From contig JAAFIQ010000001.1 in the NCBI GenBank assembly GCA_013298715.1, positions 1 through 64,000 on the forward strand: a DNA stretch of 64,000 nucleotides, in the 5' to 3' direction. The notes beneath the pieces were generated by a model. It saw only the letters and a program-made list of their open reading frames with translations, did no database searches and was not told where the DNA came from. Origin of the DNA: Bacteroidota bacterium. Its GTDB lineage: Bacteria > Bacteroidota > Bacteroidia > B-17B0 > Aurantibacillaceae. A program made the position numbers and the translations under genes. How positions within the stretch are numbered: the first letter of the stretch is position 1; the number at the start of each line of letters is the position of its first letter. Below, piece by piece: positions 24,397-34,342 of this stretch.

Positions 24397-25152
24397 TCAC
24401 CCATCCAACCAGTCTTTAAACTCTGGCACCCTTTCGCGGCTTACCACGCATAATTCATCTTCCAAACCCTCTACTACTAATTTATAACGGCTGTTAAAGT
24501 AAGAGCTTACTTTTTTTATAGCATCTATGTTTAATAATACTTTACGGTTTATTCTAAAAAATTGTTTTAAGTCAATAAGCTCTTCTAATTCGTTTAATGT
24601 ATAGTCTAAGGTATAGCGCTTACCTTGCTTGGTAGTTAACATTTGCGTGCCATCTTCTGTACTAAAAAATGCTACTTCTTCTATTTTTACGGAAGATAAA
24701 TTGTCGCCGATTTTAACCATGAAGCGAGTTTTGTATTGCTTGGTAATTAGGTTAAACGTATCTTCTAATTTTTTTGAAGAATTTGCACTATTTGTGGGGT
24801 TGTACTTTTTATATTTTTCTATAGCAGCTTTAAGCTCCGTTATATCTATTGGTTTTAGTAAATAATCAATGCTGTTTAATTTAAATGCTTTAACGGCATA
24901 TTCGTTGTATGCTGTTGTAAAAATTATTGGAATATCAATAGGTAATTCTTTAAAAATATCAAAACTTAAACCATCCGATAAATGAATGTCTAAAAACAAC
25001 ACGTTAACCTCATTATTTTTGACAATTAACGAAATGGCATTTTTTACGGAGGCTGCTTTTCCAACTACTTCAATTTCCTTGCTAATTCTACCAAGCAGCG
25101 TTTCTAGATGTTCGGCAGATAAGGGTTCGTCTTCTATTATTAAAACTTTCAT
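24397..25152 (-). CDS. LytTR-family response regulator
   Basis: 251 aa. Receiver domain (1-120) with EDEPLSAEHLE, the phospho-acceptor aspartate in VLFLDIHLSDG, threonine in IIFTTAY and lysine in YLLKPID; C-terminal LytTR DNA-binding domain (about 150-248) with FFSTEDGTQMLT and FFRINRKVLLNI. Follows the kinase gene by 3 bp, so the two form a two-component pair. Confidence 0.93.
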   Translation of the reverse strand: MKVLIIEDEPLSAEHLETLLGRISKEIEVVGKAASVKNAISLIVKNNEVNVLFLDIHLSDGLSFDIFKELPIDIPIIFTTAYNEYAVKAFKLNSIDYLLKPIDITELKAAIEKYKKYNPTNSANSSKKLEDTFNLITKQYKTRFMVKIGDNLSSVKIEEVAFFSTEDGTQMLTTKQGKRYTLDYTLNELEELIDLKQFFRINRKVLLNIDAIKKVSSYFNSRYKLVVEGLEDELCVVSRERVPEFKDWLDG

Positions 25153-25155
25153 GTA

Positions 25156-26190
25156 TTATAGCAAAGGTAATTTAACTTCGAAGTATGTTTGGTTTGAATT
25201 TATTACAATTTCTTTATTTGTAAAATGTTTGTAACGCGAGGTTATATTTTTTAATCCAACTTTTGAACTTGGCTCGTTTAAGGTTCTTAGCAACAAATTA
25301 TTTTTTACAGTAATATAATCTTCTTCAATAGATAGAGTTACTTCCAAAGGATTTTCTTCGTTAGTTTGGTTGTGCTTAATGGTATTTTCTACCAGCAGTT
25401 GAAGCACCATAGGTGGTATTAACTTTTTGTAAAAAGCTTTTTCAATGGTATTAAAATAGTGAAATCCTTTTTCAAAACGAATCTTTAATAAAAAACAATA
25501 CGACTCGATAAACTTTAATTCCGTTTCTAATTCAACTAACTCTTTGCTTTGGTTTTCTAGAATATACCTATATACTTTTGAAAATTGATTAATAAAATCT
25601 ACCGCACTATCTTGATTTTTATAAACCAACGAAGAGAGCACACTTAAATTATTAAATAAAAAATGCGGATTAATTTGATTTTTTAAATTTTGTAATTGCG
25701 CCTCTGTACTTTCTTTTTTGTACTTCTCAGCCTCTATTAATGAGGCTTTCCAGTTTTGAAAAAACTCTATTCCAATATGTGCAGCAATTAAAATGGCCGT
25801 AAACAAAGTGCCCAAAATAATGGAAGTTCGGGTAAGTTTCTCACTAACCTCAATGGGTAAAGTACATAAATACACATCGAAATAATGAACGGCATATTTT
25901 ATAATTAACGCGCTAAGCAAAATGCCAATGCTTACTTGAATGAGTAAACGTTTTACGGGGTGTTTTTGCCACGAATAAATTTTCCCTAACTCGCAATTTA
26001 TAAAACTATTTAATTTCCATACAAATGCAGTAATTGAAAAACATAGTAAAAAAACTAATAGTGAAGTGTAAGGCTTCGTTAACCTTGTGTCTACAGGAGT
26101 TATATTGTGAATTAAAATAAAAATAACCGAACTGATAATCACCATATAGGTAATTTCTTTTGTAAACAGGTATTTTAAAATTTTAATCAA
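25156..26190 (-). CDS. LytS-like membrane sensor histidine kinase
   Basis: 344 aa. Four hydrophobic segments in the first ~150 residues, then the His_kinase domain: LKNQINPHFLFNNLSVLSSL with the phospho-accepting His, and LVENTIKHN in the ATP-binding part. The short ATPase portion is typical of LytS/YehU-type kinases. Lies between a TonB receptor gene (15-bp gap) and its response regulator. Signal unknown; no large periplasmic sensor domain is present. Confidence 0.9.
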   Translation of the reverse strand: MIKILKYLFTKEITYMVIISSVIFILIHNITPVDTRLTKPYTSLLVFLLCFSITAFVWKLNSFINCELGKIYSWQKHPVKRLLIQVSIGILLSALIIKYAVHYFDVYLCTLPIEVSEKLTRTSIILGTLFTAILIAAHIGIEFFQNWKASLIEAEKYKKESTEAQLQNLKNQINPHFLFNNLSVLSSLVYKNQDSAVDFINQFSKVYRYILENQSKELVELETELKFIESYCFLLKIRFEKGFHYFNTIEKAFYKKLIPPMVLQLLVENTIKHNQTNEENPLEVTLSIEEDYITVKNNLLLRTLNEPSSKVGLKNITSRYKHFTNKEIVINSNQTYFEVKLPLL

Positions 26191-26205
26191 GTTTGATGGG
26201 TAAAG

Positions 26206-28578
26206 TTAAAAAGTAAATTTAAACATTGGTACTGGAAAAAAGCCTTGTTGGTATTGCGTTGAAATAGAATTGTTTCTCGCATTATATCCTTGCAAAAATA
26301 CGTTTTTATGGTTAGTTATGTTTTGAAAATCAATGGCAAATTCTAGGGTTGATTTTTTAAACTCTTTTCTATAAGCAATTTTTGCATCGGCTCTAAAATA
26401 ATCGGGTTGTTTTTCAGTAAAGGCTCTACTTTCATCAAACACAGCAATTCCAGCTAATTTCGATTTTTCTAAATCCAAAGGAGTTAAATATTTTCCGCCT
26501 ACCGATGTTACTTTTATATTAAGCGCTAATACATTTCCTTTTTTTCCTAATTGAAATTCTTTACCCATTAAAACATTGGCTGCGTACTTTGTATTAAAGC
26601 CAGTATTGCGCTCAATGCCATCACTCCCTTTGTATTTACTATCAAACAACGAGCCTGTAATTAAGTAATAAAATCCTTTATTAAAGAACCGTTCTAACGT
26701 TAATTCTATTCCATAATTTGTGCCTGTTCCTTTATTTACAAGGTTTGTAGCTTGCGAAGGTATAAAACTTGTTCCATCATTTAATGCTGAAAAAGATGTT
26801 GGCTGTTGGTTTACAGGAATATTGCTTAAGTATTGGTAATATGTTTCAAGTTTTACTCGGGTATTCTCTGTAATGTTATTGTCATAACCTAAAACATAGT
26901 GCTGGCTTTGTGTAAAGCCCATGTTTTTATTGGTATAGGTAATTTCATCGCCCACTTTTGATTGAATAAAATAATTATAAACTGTTTGTATTTGGTTGTG
27001 AATGCCATAACCTGCATTTAAAGATGACCTAGAGTTTAAGGCCCATTTAATGCCTGCTCTAGGCTCTAAAGCCATAGTATTATTTAAAGATAAATGTTGA
27101 AAATGAACACCAACATTTGCACTTAATTTGTTGTTAAAACGGTGTTTAAATTGTGTAAACGCTTGCGACAATACGGTGTTGTTTTTAACATCCACATAAA
27201 CTAAATCTGTTGCGCCACCATAAATTATTTTGTTGTAATAATCAAACATAATTAAGTCGGAGTTGCCGCCAAACACCACTGTATTACGCGAATTAAATTT
27301 ATGTGTTACACTTAATACAGCGCTGTATTTCGAATTAAGAAATTTTGCAACCGAACTCGGAAAAAGTTTATCAGAATTATAAGCAATGGAATCTGTTGTG
27401 TAATCTTGTTGTTGCGCCGTTGCTCCTAACGTAAATTTTAAAAATGTCTTTTGCGAAATGTTTTGTTGATAGCTGGCGCCAATGGTTCCCATTTTAAAGC
27501 GTGGGTAAGCGTTTTGTTTTGGGTCGCCATAAAAATCAACAGAAGCAGTGTCTACTTGTTTTCCTAATAAATCAATGGTGCTATTACCGCCAATACCAAA
27601 CAGCGTAAATTTGCCATTATTCTTTTTTGTAGGAACAGTAATTTTAAAATTCACATCTTGGTAATTTGGTGTTGCATTGCCAGTACCAAAATTTATACCC
27701 ATTGCCTGAAACAAACCTAGGGTAGAGTAGCGGTAATTTACTAAATACGATGCTTTCGAATTTTTTGAGAAGGGACCTTCGGCACCTAACTCCACGCCAT
27801 TAAAACCCATTTGTGTTAAAAATTCGTGTTTTTGATTGTTGCCATCTCTCAATCGTAAATCAAACACACCAGCTGTGGCATTGCCATATTGCGCTGGAAA
27901 AGCCGAGGTTAAAAAATCTGATTTGTCTAATGTGTTATTATTTAGCATACTTACAGGACCGCCTGTGCTGTTAAACGATCCAAAATGATTAGGATTATAA
28001 ACATTCAAGCCTTCTAATTGCCACAACATACCGTTTGGTGAATTACCCCTAATTACAATATCATTTCTACTATCATTACCTGCCACTACACCTGCAAAGT
28101 TAGCAGCCATACGGCTTGGGTCGCCCAAGGCACCTGCGTATTTTTTTGTATCTTCAATGTTAAACGAACGTGCGCTTACCGTTGTCATATCATTATTAGT
28201 AACAGTTTTATCTTTACTTCTATCGTAAACCACCTCTACTTCATCAATATTTGTTACCTTTTCTATTAGCGAAATATTCAAAATCACTTCTTTACCTGCT
28301 GTTACAATAATATTAGGAATAGTTTGTGTTTCATATCCCAAGTATGAAATTTTTAGTGTTTGTCTTCCTACTGGCACATTTAACAATTTAAAATCGCCTT
28401 CTAAATCAGTAACAGAACCTTTATTGGTACTATCCTTAAGCACCACTACCATTGCACCTGGTATGGTTGCTTTTGAGGCATCGTCTACTACTTTTCCCCT
28501 AATTGTTTGTGTTGCAGTTTGTGCGTTGATTTGGCTTAAACCTAAAACCAAAAACATAAATGATATAATTTTCTTCAT
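26206..28578 (-). CDS. TonB-dependent outer-membrane receptor with CarboxypepD-like N-terminal domain
   Basis: 790 aa. Signal peptide (1-19, ending NAQT), a carboxypeptidase-regulatory-like domain (TIRGKVVDDASKATIPGAM, GSVTDLEGDFKLLNVPVG), a plug domain (RMAANFAGVVAGNDSRNDIV, IRGNSPNGMLWQLEGLNVYN) and a long beta-barrel ending FKFTF, whose terminal aromatic is typical of outer-membrane barrels. Substrate unknown. The linked LytS/LytR pair suggests the receptor and regulator act together, perhaps in sensing an oligosaccharide or peptide. Confidence 0.88.
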   Translation of the reverse strand: MKKIISFMFLVLGLSQINAQTATQTIRGKVVDDASKATIPGAMVVVLKDSTNKGSVTDLEGDFKLLNVPVGRQTLKISYLGYETQTIPNIIVTAGKEVILNISLIEKVTNIDEVEVVYDRSKDKTVTNNDMTTVSARSFNIEDTKKYAGALGDPSRMAANFAGVVAGNDSRNDIVIRGNSPNGMLWQLEGLNVYNPNHFGSFNSTGGPVSMLNNNTLDKSDFLTSAFPAQYGNATAGVFDLRLRDGNNQKHEFLTQMGFNGVELGAEGPFSKNSKASYLVNYRYSTLGLFQAMGINFGTGNATPNYQDVNFKITVPTKKNNGKFTLFGIGGNSTIDLLGKQVDTASVDFYGDPKQNAYPRFKMGTIGASYQQNISQKTFLKFTLGATAQQQDYTTDSIAYNSDKLFPSSVAKFLNSKYSAVLSVTHKFNSRNTVVFGGNSDLIMFDYYNKIIYGGATDLVYVDVKNNTVLSQAFTQFKHRFNNKLSANVGVHFQHLSLNNTMALEPRAGIKWALNSRSSLNAGYGIHNQIQTVYNYFIQSKVGDEITYTNKNMGFTQSQHYVLGYDNNITENTRVKLETYYQYLSNIPVNQQPTSFSALNDGTSFIPSQATNLVNKGTGTNYGIELTLERFFNKGFYYLITGSLFDSKYKGSDGIERNTGFNTKYAANVLMGKEFQLGKKGNVLALNIKVTSVGGKYLTPLDLEKSKLAGIAVFDESRAFTEKQPDYFRADAKIAYRKEFKKSTLEFAIDFQNITNHKNVFLQGYNARNNSISTQYQQGFFPVPMFKFTF

Positions 28579-28740
28579 AATTAAAATTTTTTGTAAAAGT
28601 ATTTAGGCGCTATAACATGCTAAACACATATTTGGGTGAATTGTAGAATTTTGTGGTTAAGTTGTAGTAATACTATTTATCAAACTTGCACTTAATCATT
28701 TCATAACATTTTCAGTATTAGGTTATTCCTAAAAAACAAC

Positions 28741-28748
28741 TATCTTTG
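28741..28748 (+). promoter_or_regulatory. -7 box TATCTTTG of typA
   Basis: Exact match to the Bacteroidota TAnnTTTG consensus, 19 bp before the typA ATG. Confidence 0.55.
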
Positions 28749-28767
28749 CGCCCTTAAAAATCAAAAC

Positions 28768-30579
28768 ATGTCAAGTATTCGTAACATTGCTATTATTGCC
28801 CACGTTGACCACGGTAAAACTACCTTGGTTGATAAAATTCTTCACACCTGTAATTTATTTCGCGAAAATCAGGCAACTGGCGAATTAATACTTGATAACA
28901 ATGACTTAGAGCGTGAGCGTGGTATCACCATTCTTGCTAAAAACGTTTCTGTTCAATATAAAGGAACAAAAATTAATATTATTGATACTCCTGGTCACGC
29001 AGATTTTGGTGGTGAGGTTGAACGTGTAATGAACATGGCCGATGGCGTAATTTTATTGGTAGATGCTTTTGAAGGGCCAATGCCGCAAACCCGTTTTGTT
29101 ACTCAAAAAGCTATTGCTGCTGGTAAAAAAGCAATCTTGGTAATTAATAAAGTTGATAAACCAAATTGTCGCCCGGATGAGGTACACGATGCGGTTTTTG
29201 ATTTGTTTTTTAATTTAGAAGCAAGCGAAGATCAATTAGATTTTAAAACTGTTTATGGTAGTAGCAAACAAGGTTGGATGGGTCCAGATTTTAAAACACC
29301 AACTGAAGATATTACGTATTTATTAGATACAATTATTGCAAACATACAAGAAGCTCCAAAACGCGAAGGTACTTTGCAAATTCAAATTACTTCGTTAGAT
29401 TATTCATCGTTTATTGGGCGTATTGCGGTAGGCCGTGTTTACCGTGGCACTATTAAAGAAAACATGCCAGTAAGCGTTGTAAAACGTGATGGTAGAATTC
29501 AAAAAAGCCGCGTAAAAGAATTATTTATTTTTGATGGTTTAGGAAAAATTAAAGTTCAAGAAGTTCAAGCTGGCGATATTTGTGCGTTTACAGGGATTGA
29601 AGGTTTTGAAATTGGTGATACTATTGCCGATTTTGAAAATCCTGAAGGGTTACCAAACATTAGTATTGACGAACCAACTATGAGCATGTTGTTTACTATT
29701 AACAACTCGCCATTTTTTGGTAAAGATGGGAAATTTGTAACATCGCGCCACCTGCGTGATAGGTTAATGAAAGAATTAGAGAAAAACTTAGCGTTACGTG
29801 TTGAAGAAACTGGAAGCCCCGATTCTTACTTGGTTTTCGGACGTGGTATTCTCCATTTATCTGTATTAATTGAAACAATGCGTAGAGAAGGTTACGAACT
29901 TCAAGTAGGGCAACCACAAGTTATTGTGAAAGAAATTGATGGCGTAAAATGTGAGCCAGTAGAGGTTTTAACCGTTGATACACCTGAAGAGTCAAGCAGT
30001 AAAGTAATTGACTTGGTTACACAGCGTAAAGGCGATATGTTAATGATGCAACCAAAAGGCGATTTAATTCACATGGAATTTCAAATTCCAAGCCGTGGCA
30101 TTATTGGTTTGCGTAATAATATTTTAACGGCTACAGCTGGCGAGGCTATTATGGCACATCGTTTTAAAGCATTTGAACCTTGGAAAGGCGCTATTCCTAG
30201 CCGCATTGCTGGGGTGTTGTTAAGCAAAGAAAAAGGAACTGCAGTTGCCTACAGTATTGATAAATTGCAAGATAGAGGTCGTTATTTTATTGAACCAGGT
30301 GAAGAAATTTATCCAGGTATGGTTGTTGGTGAGCACATTCGTCCTGATGATTTAGTGATTAACTTGTGCGGTGAGAAAAAATTAACCAATATGCGTGCTA
30401 GTGGTAGCGACGAAAAAATGCGTATTGCTCCAAAAATCAGATTTAGTTTAGAGGAAGCAATGGAATATATTCAAAATGATGAGTATGTTGAAATTACACC
30501 GCTTAACATACGTATGCGTAAAATTATTTTAGATGAAAATGAGCGCAAGCGTGTAAGCAAGCAACAATCAGAGGCTTAG
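28768..30579 (+). CDS. typA: Ribosome-associated translational GTPase BipA/TypA
   Basis: 603 aa, normal length. Elongation-factor-like GTPase that binds the ribosome and helps 50S assembly and stress translation. G1 [15 protein letters not shown]2/G3 [11 protein letters not shown] and [16 protein letters not shown]4 NKVDKP are complete; EF-G-like domains and the BipA-specific C-terminal domain ([20 protein letters not shown]) follow. Monocistronic, with a promoter box upstream and a strong hairpin terminator downstream. Confidence 0.97.
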   Translation: MSSIRNIAIIAHVDHGKTTLVDKILHTCNLFRENQATGELILDNNDLERERGITILAKNVSVQYKGTKINIIDTPGHADFGGEVERVMNMADGVILLVDAFEGPMPQTRFVTQKAIAAGKKAILVINKVDKPNCRPDEVHDAVFDLFFNLEASEDQLDFKTVYGSSKQGWMGPDFKTPTEDITYLLDTIIANIQEAPKREGTLQIQITSLDYSSFIGRIAVGRVYRGTIKENMPVSVVKRDGRIQKSRVKELFIFDGLGKIKVQEVQAGDICAFTGIEGFEIGDTIADFENPEGLPNISIDEPTMSMLFTINNSPFFGKDGKFVTSRHLRDRLMKELEKNLALRVEETGSPDSYLVFGRGILHLSVLIETMRREGYELQVGQPQVIVKEIDGVKCEPVEVLTVDTPEESSSKVIDLVTQRKGDMLMMQPKGDLIHMEFQIPSRGIIGLRNNILTATAGEAIMAHRFKAFEPWKGAIPSRIAGVLLSKEKGTAVAYSIDKLQDRGRYFIEPGEEIYPGMVVGEHIRPDDLVINLCGEKKLTNMRASGSDEKMRIAPKIRFSLEEAMEYIQNDEYVEITPLNIRMRKIILDENERKRVSKQQSEA

Positions 30580-30600
30580 GTTTTTAGAGCATATATATTA

Positions 30601-30639
30601 AAACACACATTATTTTTTTAATGTGTGTTTTTTATTTTA
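30601..30639 (+). terminator. Rho-independent terminator of typA
   Basis: AAACACACATTA (30601-30612) is perfectly complementary to TAATGTGTGTTT (30619-30630), loop of six T, followed by TTTATTTT. Confidence 0.85.
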
Positions 30640-30701
30640 GGTGCGCAACATTTGAATTAAAATTTCGTTCAAAGAAAAAAAATTCACAATTTGCAAGGTA
30701 A

Positions 30702-32525
30702 TTGAAAGCATGGGTAAATAAAAATTTGGCAAACAGCACCTTGTGCGTGTTAATTTTACTAATTGTAGGTTTCGTAATTTTTTTACCTCCAATAAATGTT
30801 TTTTGTTACGATGTGTTTGGTTACTATATGTATTTGCCGTTACAATTCAAGTACAACGACATTTATATTCATGATTTTGATAAATTCAATGAGTTACTTC
30901 AGCAATACAAACCAAGCGAAACATTTTACCAGGCTATACAATGGAAAAACGGAAATTGGGTAATGCGCTACCCGTGCGGTGCAGCAGTGCTTTACTCGCC
31001 ATTTTATTTTTTATCTGATAGTATTTGTGGCTTCACAAATTATGCACAAGATGGTTTTTCAAAACCTTATCAGTGGGGCATTTTATTGGGTTGTGCGTTT
31101 TATACATGTTTAGGTTTGTTTTTTATAAAGAAAATTCTATCGCTTTATTTTAATCAAATTATCACCTCTATAACGCTAGTTGTTTTAGTTGTTGGCACTA
31201 ATTATTTTTTTAATGTTGCGTGTCATGGCGGCAATGCCATGACACATAATTTGCTTTTTACTTTATATGCCATTTTAATTTACAATAGCATCTTATGGCA
31301 CAAACAGTTTCAAATAAAACGACTTATTGTAGTAGCGATTTGTATGGGCTTATGTTTTATTTTGCGTGCTACCGAAATTTTGTGTGTGTTGTTTCCGTTA
31401 TTATATGGCGTTTATAACAAAGAAACCTTTTTTAATAAAGTAAAAATAATTAGAGTGTACGCCAATCAATTTTTTATTGGGGTAATTATTATTTTAGCAA
31501 TTGCCTTTATACAATTTAGTTACTGGAAATATGTTTCAGGGAGTTTTTTTATAAACCCTTATGGTGCTAGCAACCCGGGTGAAGGATTAGAATTATTTAA
31601 GCCCCATATTATAGAATCCTTATTTAGTTTTAGGAAAGGCCTTTTTATTTATTCCCCTTTATTAATTTTGGCTTTTGTAGGTTTTTTTTATTTGTATAGA
31701 GCTAAAAAATCCTTATTTGCTTCTACTTTTATTTATTTTGTTATTAGCTTTTATGTTATTACTTGCTGGAGTTGCTGGTGGTATGGGGCTTGCTATGGCA
31801 ATAGGGCCTTAATTCCTACCTATGTTGCTTTAAGTTTACCGTTGGGTTTTTGTATAGAACGAATTTTGAAGAACCGCTTCAAAGTTCTATTTTTAGGAGT
31901 GATGTACTTGCTTGTAGGATTTAATTGTTTTAAAATGTGGCAAGCGCATGTTTACATTTTAGATTTGTGCGATGTAACCCGTGATTATTATTTTTCAACG
32001 CTCTTTCAAAATAAGTCTACAACTGAAAGCCAGCGCTTATTGTTACACAAAGGAAAAAGTAATTCAGGAACAGAGATTTTTACTAAGAACGATAGTTTAA
32101 CACACACGCTTGCTTTTGCCAAGTTCGAAAATTTTGAGTCAACCCGAACAATTAATTTATCAAGAACTGATTCTTGCTTTAATTTCGAAATTCCAATCAA
32201 TCAAATCACAAATAAACGCTATACTTGGATACAAGCAGGTGCAAGCATAAGTATTGAAGATACAATTAATTTATCGGGAGAATTTAATATTCAAATGAAA
32301 CATAAAGGTTATATTTTTAAATTAAAGCGCCGTTCATTTAAAGGATTAAGCCTTGTTCCAAAAACTAACAATAAGCTGCAATTTTATTATTTAGTTCCAG
32401 AAGATTTAAGAAGTAAAAAAGATTTGGTTTCAGTATCAATCGTCAATAGAGGTAAAGAAAGCATCAAAATTAACAATGTCTTTATCAAGTCGTATGAGCC
32501 AATTATTGATAAGTCGTTCTATTAG
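30702..32525 (+). CDS. Polytopic membrane protein, GT-C glycosyltransferase-like
   Basis: 607 aa from TTG 30702. About ten hydrophobic segments in the first ~430 residues, then a soluble C-terminal region of ~170 residues that is beta-rich. The first extracytoplasmic loop has CYDVFGYYMYLP with an aspartate placed like the catalytic acid of GT-C (PMT/GT39-like) enzymes that use polyprenyl-phosphate sugars. Family-level identity is uncertain. It stands alone between typA and tRNA-His. Confidence 0.6.
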   Translation: MKAWVNKNLANSTLCVLILLIVGFVIFLPPINVFCYDVFGYYMYLPLQFKYNDIYIHDFDKFNELLQQYKPSETFYQAIQWKNGNWVMRYPCGAAVLYSPFYFLSDSICGFTNYAQDGFSKPYQWGILLGCAFYTCLGLFFIKKILSLYFNQIITSITLVVLVVGTNYFFNVACHGGNAMTHNLLFTLYAILIYNSILWHKQFQIKRLIVVAICMGLCFILRATEILCVLFPLLYGVYNKETFFNKVKIIRVYANQFFIGVIIILAIAFIQFSYWKYVSGSFFINPYGASNPGEGLELFKPHIIESLFSFRKGLFIYSPLLILAFVGFFYLYRAKKSLFASTFIYFVISFYVITCWSCWWYGACYGNRALIPTYVALSLPLGFCIERILKNRFKVLFLGVMYLLVGFNCFKMWQAHVYILDLCDVTRDYYFSTLFQNKSTTESQRLLLHKGKSNSGTEIFTKNDSLTHTLAFAKFENFESTRTINLSRTDSCFNFEIPINQITNKRYTWIQAGASISIEDTINLSGEFNIQMKHKGYIFKLKRRSFKGLSLVPKTNNKLQFYYLVPEDLRSKKDLVSVSIVNRGKESIKINNVFIKSYEPIIDKSFY

Positions 32526-32558
32526 AAGAAAGGGAAGCCTTTTATGAATCCAATAAAA

Positions 32559-32582
32559 AAGCCTCAACTTATGTTAAGGCTT
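32559..32582 (-). terminator. Terminator hairpin after tRNA-His
   Basis: AAGCCTCAAC and GTTAAGGCTT pair in 9 of 10 positions around TTAT. On the minus strand a T-run (TTTTTTATT) follows, so it would end the tRNA transcript; it may also slow the opposing membrane-protein transcript. Confidence 0.65.
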
Positions 32583-32589
32583 AATTTAG

Positions 32590-32664
32590 GGTAAGTAATG
32601 GGATTCGAACCCACGACCCCTAGAACCACAATCTAGTGCTCTAACCAACTGAGCTATACCTACC
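32590..32664 (-). tRNA. tRNA-His (anticodon GTG)
   Basis: The minus strand gives the acceptor GTAGGTA pairing with TACTTAC, a D arm with AGCTCAGTTGGTTAGAGC, the anticodon stem-loop CTAGATTGTGGTTCTAG with anticodon GTG, and a T arm with GGTTCGAATCC. An extra G precedes position 1 (32664) and the discriminator base is C (32590); G-1 and C73 are the identity elements of histidine tRNA. The CCA end is not encoded. Confidence 0.96.
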
Positions 32665-33064
32665 GTTTTGAGGGCGTAAATATACAATTTTTCTTACAAT
32701 TCACCAAGCGAATTATTCTTCATTCAAAAATTCAAAGCAACTAAGTAAAAATTTCCTCTTCCTATTGTTTAACCCTATCTAGGCAGTAGAAGTCGAGTTT
32801 TCGACGTACTATCTGTCTTATTTCGCGTAATTCCCGACATAAAGTCGGGACAGGCTCCGATTTAGCAACGGTTATGTTTTCTTGCACAGGATTTTTCTGG
32901 AAATCCTTATAGTTGCTTAAACGCAGACAGTAATTTTTTTGAACTATCCGTTTAGGGTTTAAATTGGTTACATTTTAAACAAAATCACCTATAATCCCTT
33001 TTTTAAACCCCACATATTATGCGTAAATTTGCATTCTGAAAATTTAACCAAAAGCCTTTAGTAC
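32665..33064. other. 400-bp gene-free spacer with small palindromes
   Basis: No gene seen. It contains GTCGAGTTTTCGAC near 32788 and CCCGACATAAAGTCGGG near 32833, two short perfect hairpins in a locally GC-richer stretch that resembles dispersed palindromic repeats, and, at its right end, the probable promoter of the ccm genes. Confidence 0.55.
33024..33031 (+). promoter_or_regulatory. -7 box TAAATTTG of the ccmCDEF operon
   Basis: TAnnTTTG match 33 bp before the ccmC TTG start, at the end of a gene-free spacer. Confidence 0.5.
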
Positions 33065-33730
33065 TTGAAAAAAAATTGGTATAAACTAGTTGCAGTAATT
33101 TTTGTTTTATATACATTAATTGCAGGTATGTTGGCACCCGTTCCAAGGCTCGATATTTTAAATGAAACCATTCGTAATCTTTATTACCATGTGCCAATTT
33201 GGTTCGCTATGATTGCATTAATGGCTGTTTCGGTTTTTTACAGTTGCAAATTACTTTTTACAAACAATAACAAGTTAGATTATAAAGCTTACAACTCGGC
33301 TCTAGTTGGTTTCTTTTTCACAATTCCAGGAATCACTACTGGTTCGCTGTGGGCAAAGTACACATGGGGTGCTTGGTGGACAAACGACCCTAAGTTAAAT
33401 GGTGTGGTAATTGCCATGCTTATTTATTTGGTTTATTTTATTTTACGTTCAAGTATTGAAGACGAAAATAAAAAAGCCACGGTTAGCGCAGTATACAACA
33501 TTATTGCCTTTGTAATGATGAATGTGTTTATTATGATTTTACCACGATTAAACGATTCGCTTCACCCTGGTAATGGCGGTAATCCTGCGTTTAAGCAATA
33601 CGATTTAGATAGCGGTATGCGTTTAATTTTTTACCCAGCAGTTATTGGATGGATATTTTTTGCATACTGGCTTTTTGAAATTAAAAACAGATTATCGCAA
33701 CTAAAATTAAAAACAGAAGAAAATGATTAA
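33065..33730 (+). CDS. ccmC: CcmC-like heme-handling protein (cytochrome c biogenesis)
   Basis: 221 aa, six hydrophobic segments, TTG start. Moves or presents heme to CcmE in the inner membrane. The WWD-type heme motif appears as WAKYTWGAWWTNDPK, with flanking histidines in YYHVPIWFAM and SLHPGNGG. It overlaps the next gene by 8 bp and begins a ccmCDEF run. The usual exporter genes ccmA and ccmB are not beside it. Confidence 0.9.
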   Translation: MKKNWYKLVAVIFVLYTLIAGMLAPVPRLDILNETIRNLYYHVPIWFAMIALMAVSVFYSCKLLFTNNNKLDYKAYNSALVGFFFTIPGITTGSLWAKYTWGAWWTNDPKLNGVVIAMLIYLVYFILRSSIEDENKKATVSAVYNIIAFVMMNVFIMILPRLNDSLHPGNGGNPAFKQYDLDSGMRLIFYPAVIGWIFFAYWLFEIKNRLSQLKLKTEEND

Positions 33731-33956
33731 AACAAAATTTATGCTGCTACTTGCATTCTCCTTATTAAGTTTGATTTCTTTTTCACAAGAAGTAGCTCCA
33801 AGTCCAGCAATGGCAGATGCTTTTAGAGCAGAAGGAAAAATTTATGTTGTTATAACTGTTATAGCTTTAATTTTTGTTTCTATTGTTGGATTCTTGATTT
33901 ATTTAGAGAGAAAATTAAATCGTATTGAAAAACAAATTAATACATCTAATAGATGA
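33723..33956 (+). CDS. CcmD-like small membrane protein
   Basis: 77 aa. A cleavable or anchoring N-terminal hydrophobic segment (ending FSQE) and a second membrane segment (about 43-62) followed by the basic tail YLERKLNRIEKQI. CcmD proteins are short, with one membrane helix and a charged tail, and stabilise CcmC-CcmE contact. The call rests on size, topology and position. Confidence 0.75.
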   Translation: MIKTKFMLLLAFSLLSLISFSQEVAPSPAMADAFRAEGKIYVVITVIALIFVSIVGFLIYLERKLNRIEKQINTSNR

Positions 33957-34339
33957 AAAAATTACACATTATAGGAATATTAATTATTGCGGTTGCAATT
34001 GGTGTTATTTTTATCTCGCTTAATAACACAAGCACTTATGCAGATTTTACTGAGGCGCTGGCAAATCCAGATTCAGAATTTCATATTGTTGGAAAGTTGG
34101 ATAAATCGCAGGCGCAGGTTTACGATCCAAAAGTGAACACTGATGAATTTTTATTTAGCCTAATTGATAATAAAGGCATTAGCAAACCTGTGGTGCTTCA
34201 CAAAAGCAAACCACAAGATTTCGAAAAAAGCGAGCAAATTGTTTTAATAGGGAAAATGAAAGATGGCGCATTTCACGCAAATGATATTTTAATGAAATGC
34301 CCAAGTAAATATGCGGATGGAGCGCCACAAGTAAACTAA
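33953..34339 (+). CDS. ccmE: CcmE-like heme chaperone, CxxxY variant
   Basis: 128 aa, one N-terminal membrane anchor (4-22) and an OB-fold domain. Known CcmE proteins carry heme covalently on a histidine in HxxxY; here the motif reads C116-P-S-K-Y120, so cysteine takes the histidine place. This CxxxY form is known from the system I* variant in some bacteria and archaea. It overlaps ccmD by 4 bp and lies 3 bp before ccmF. Confidence 0.88.
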   Translation: MKKLHIIGILIIAVAIGVIFISLNNTSTYADFTEALANPDSEFHIVGKLDKSQAQVYDPKVNTDEFLFSLIDNKGISKPVVLHKSKPQDFEKSEQIVLIGKMKDGAFHANDILMKCPSKYADGAPQVN

Positions 34340-34342
34340 ATT

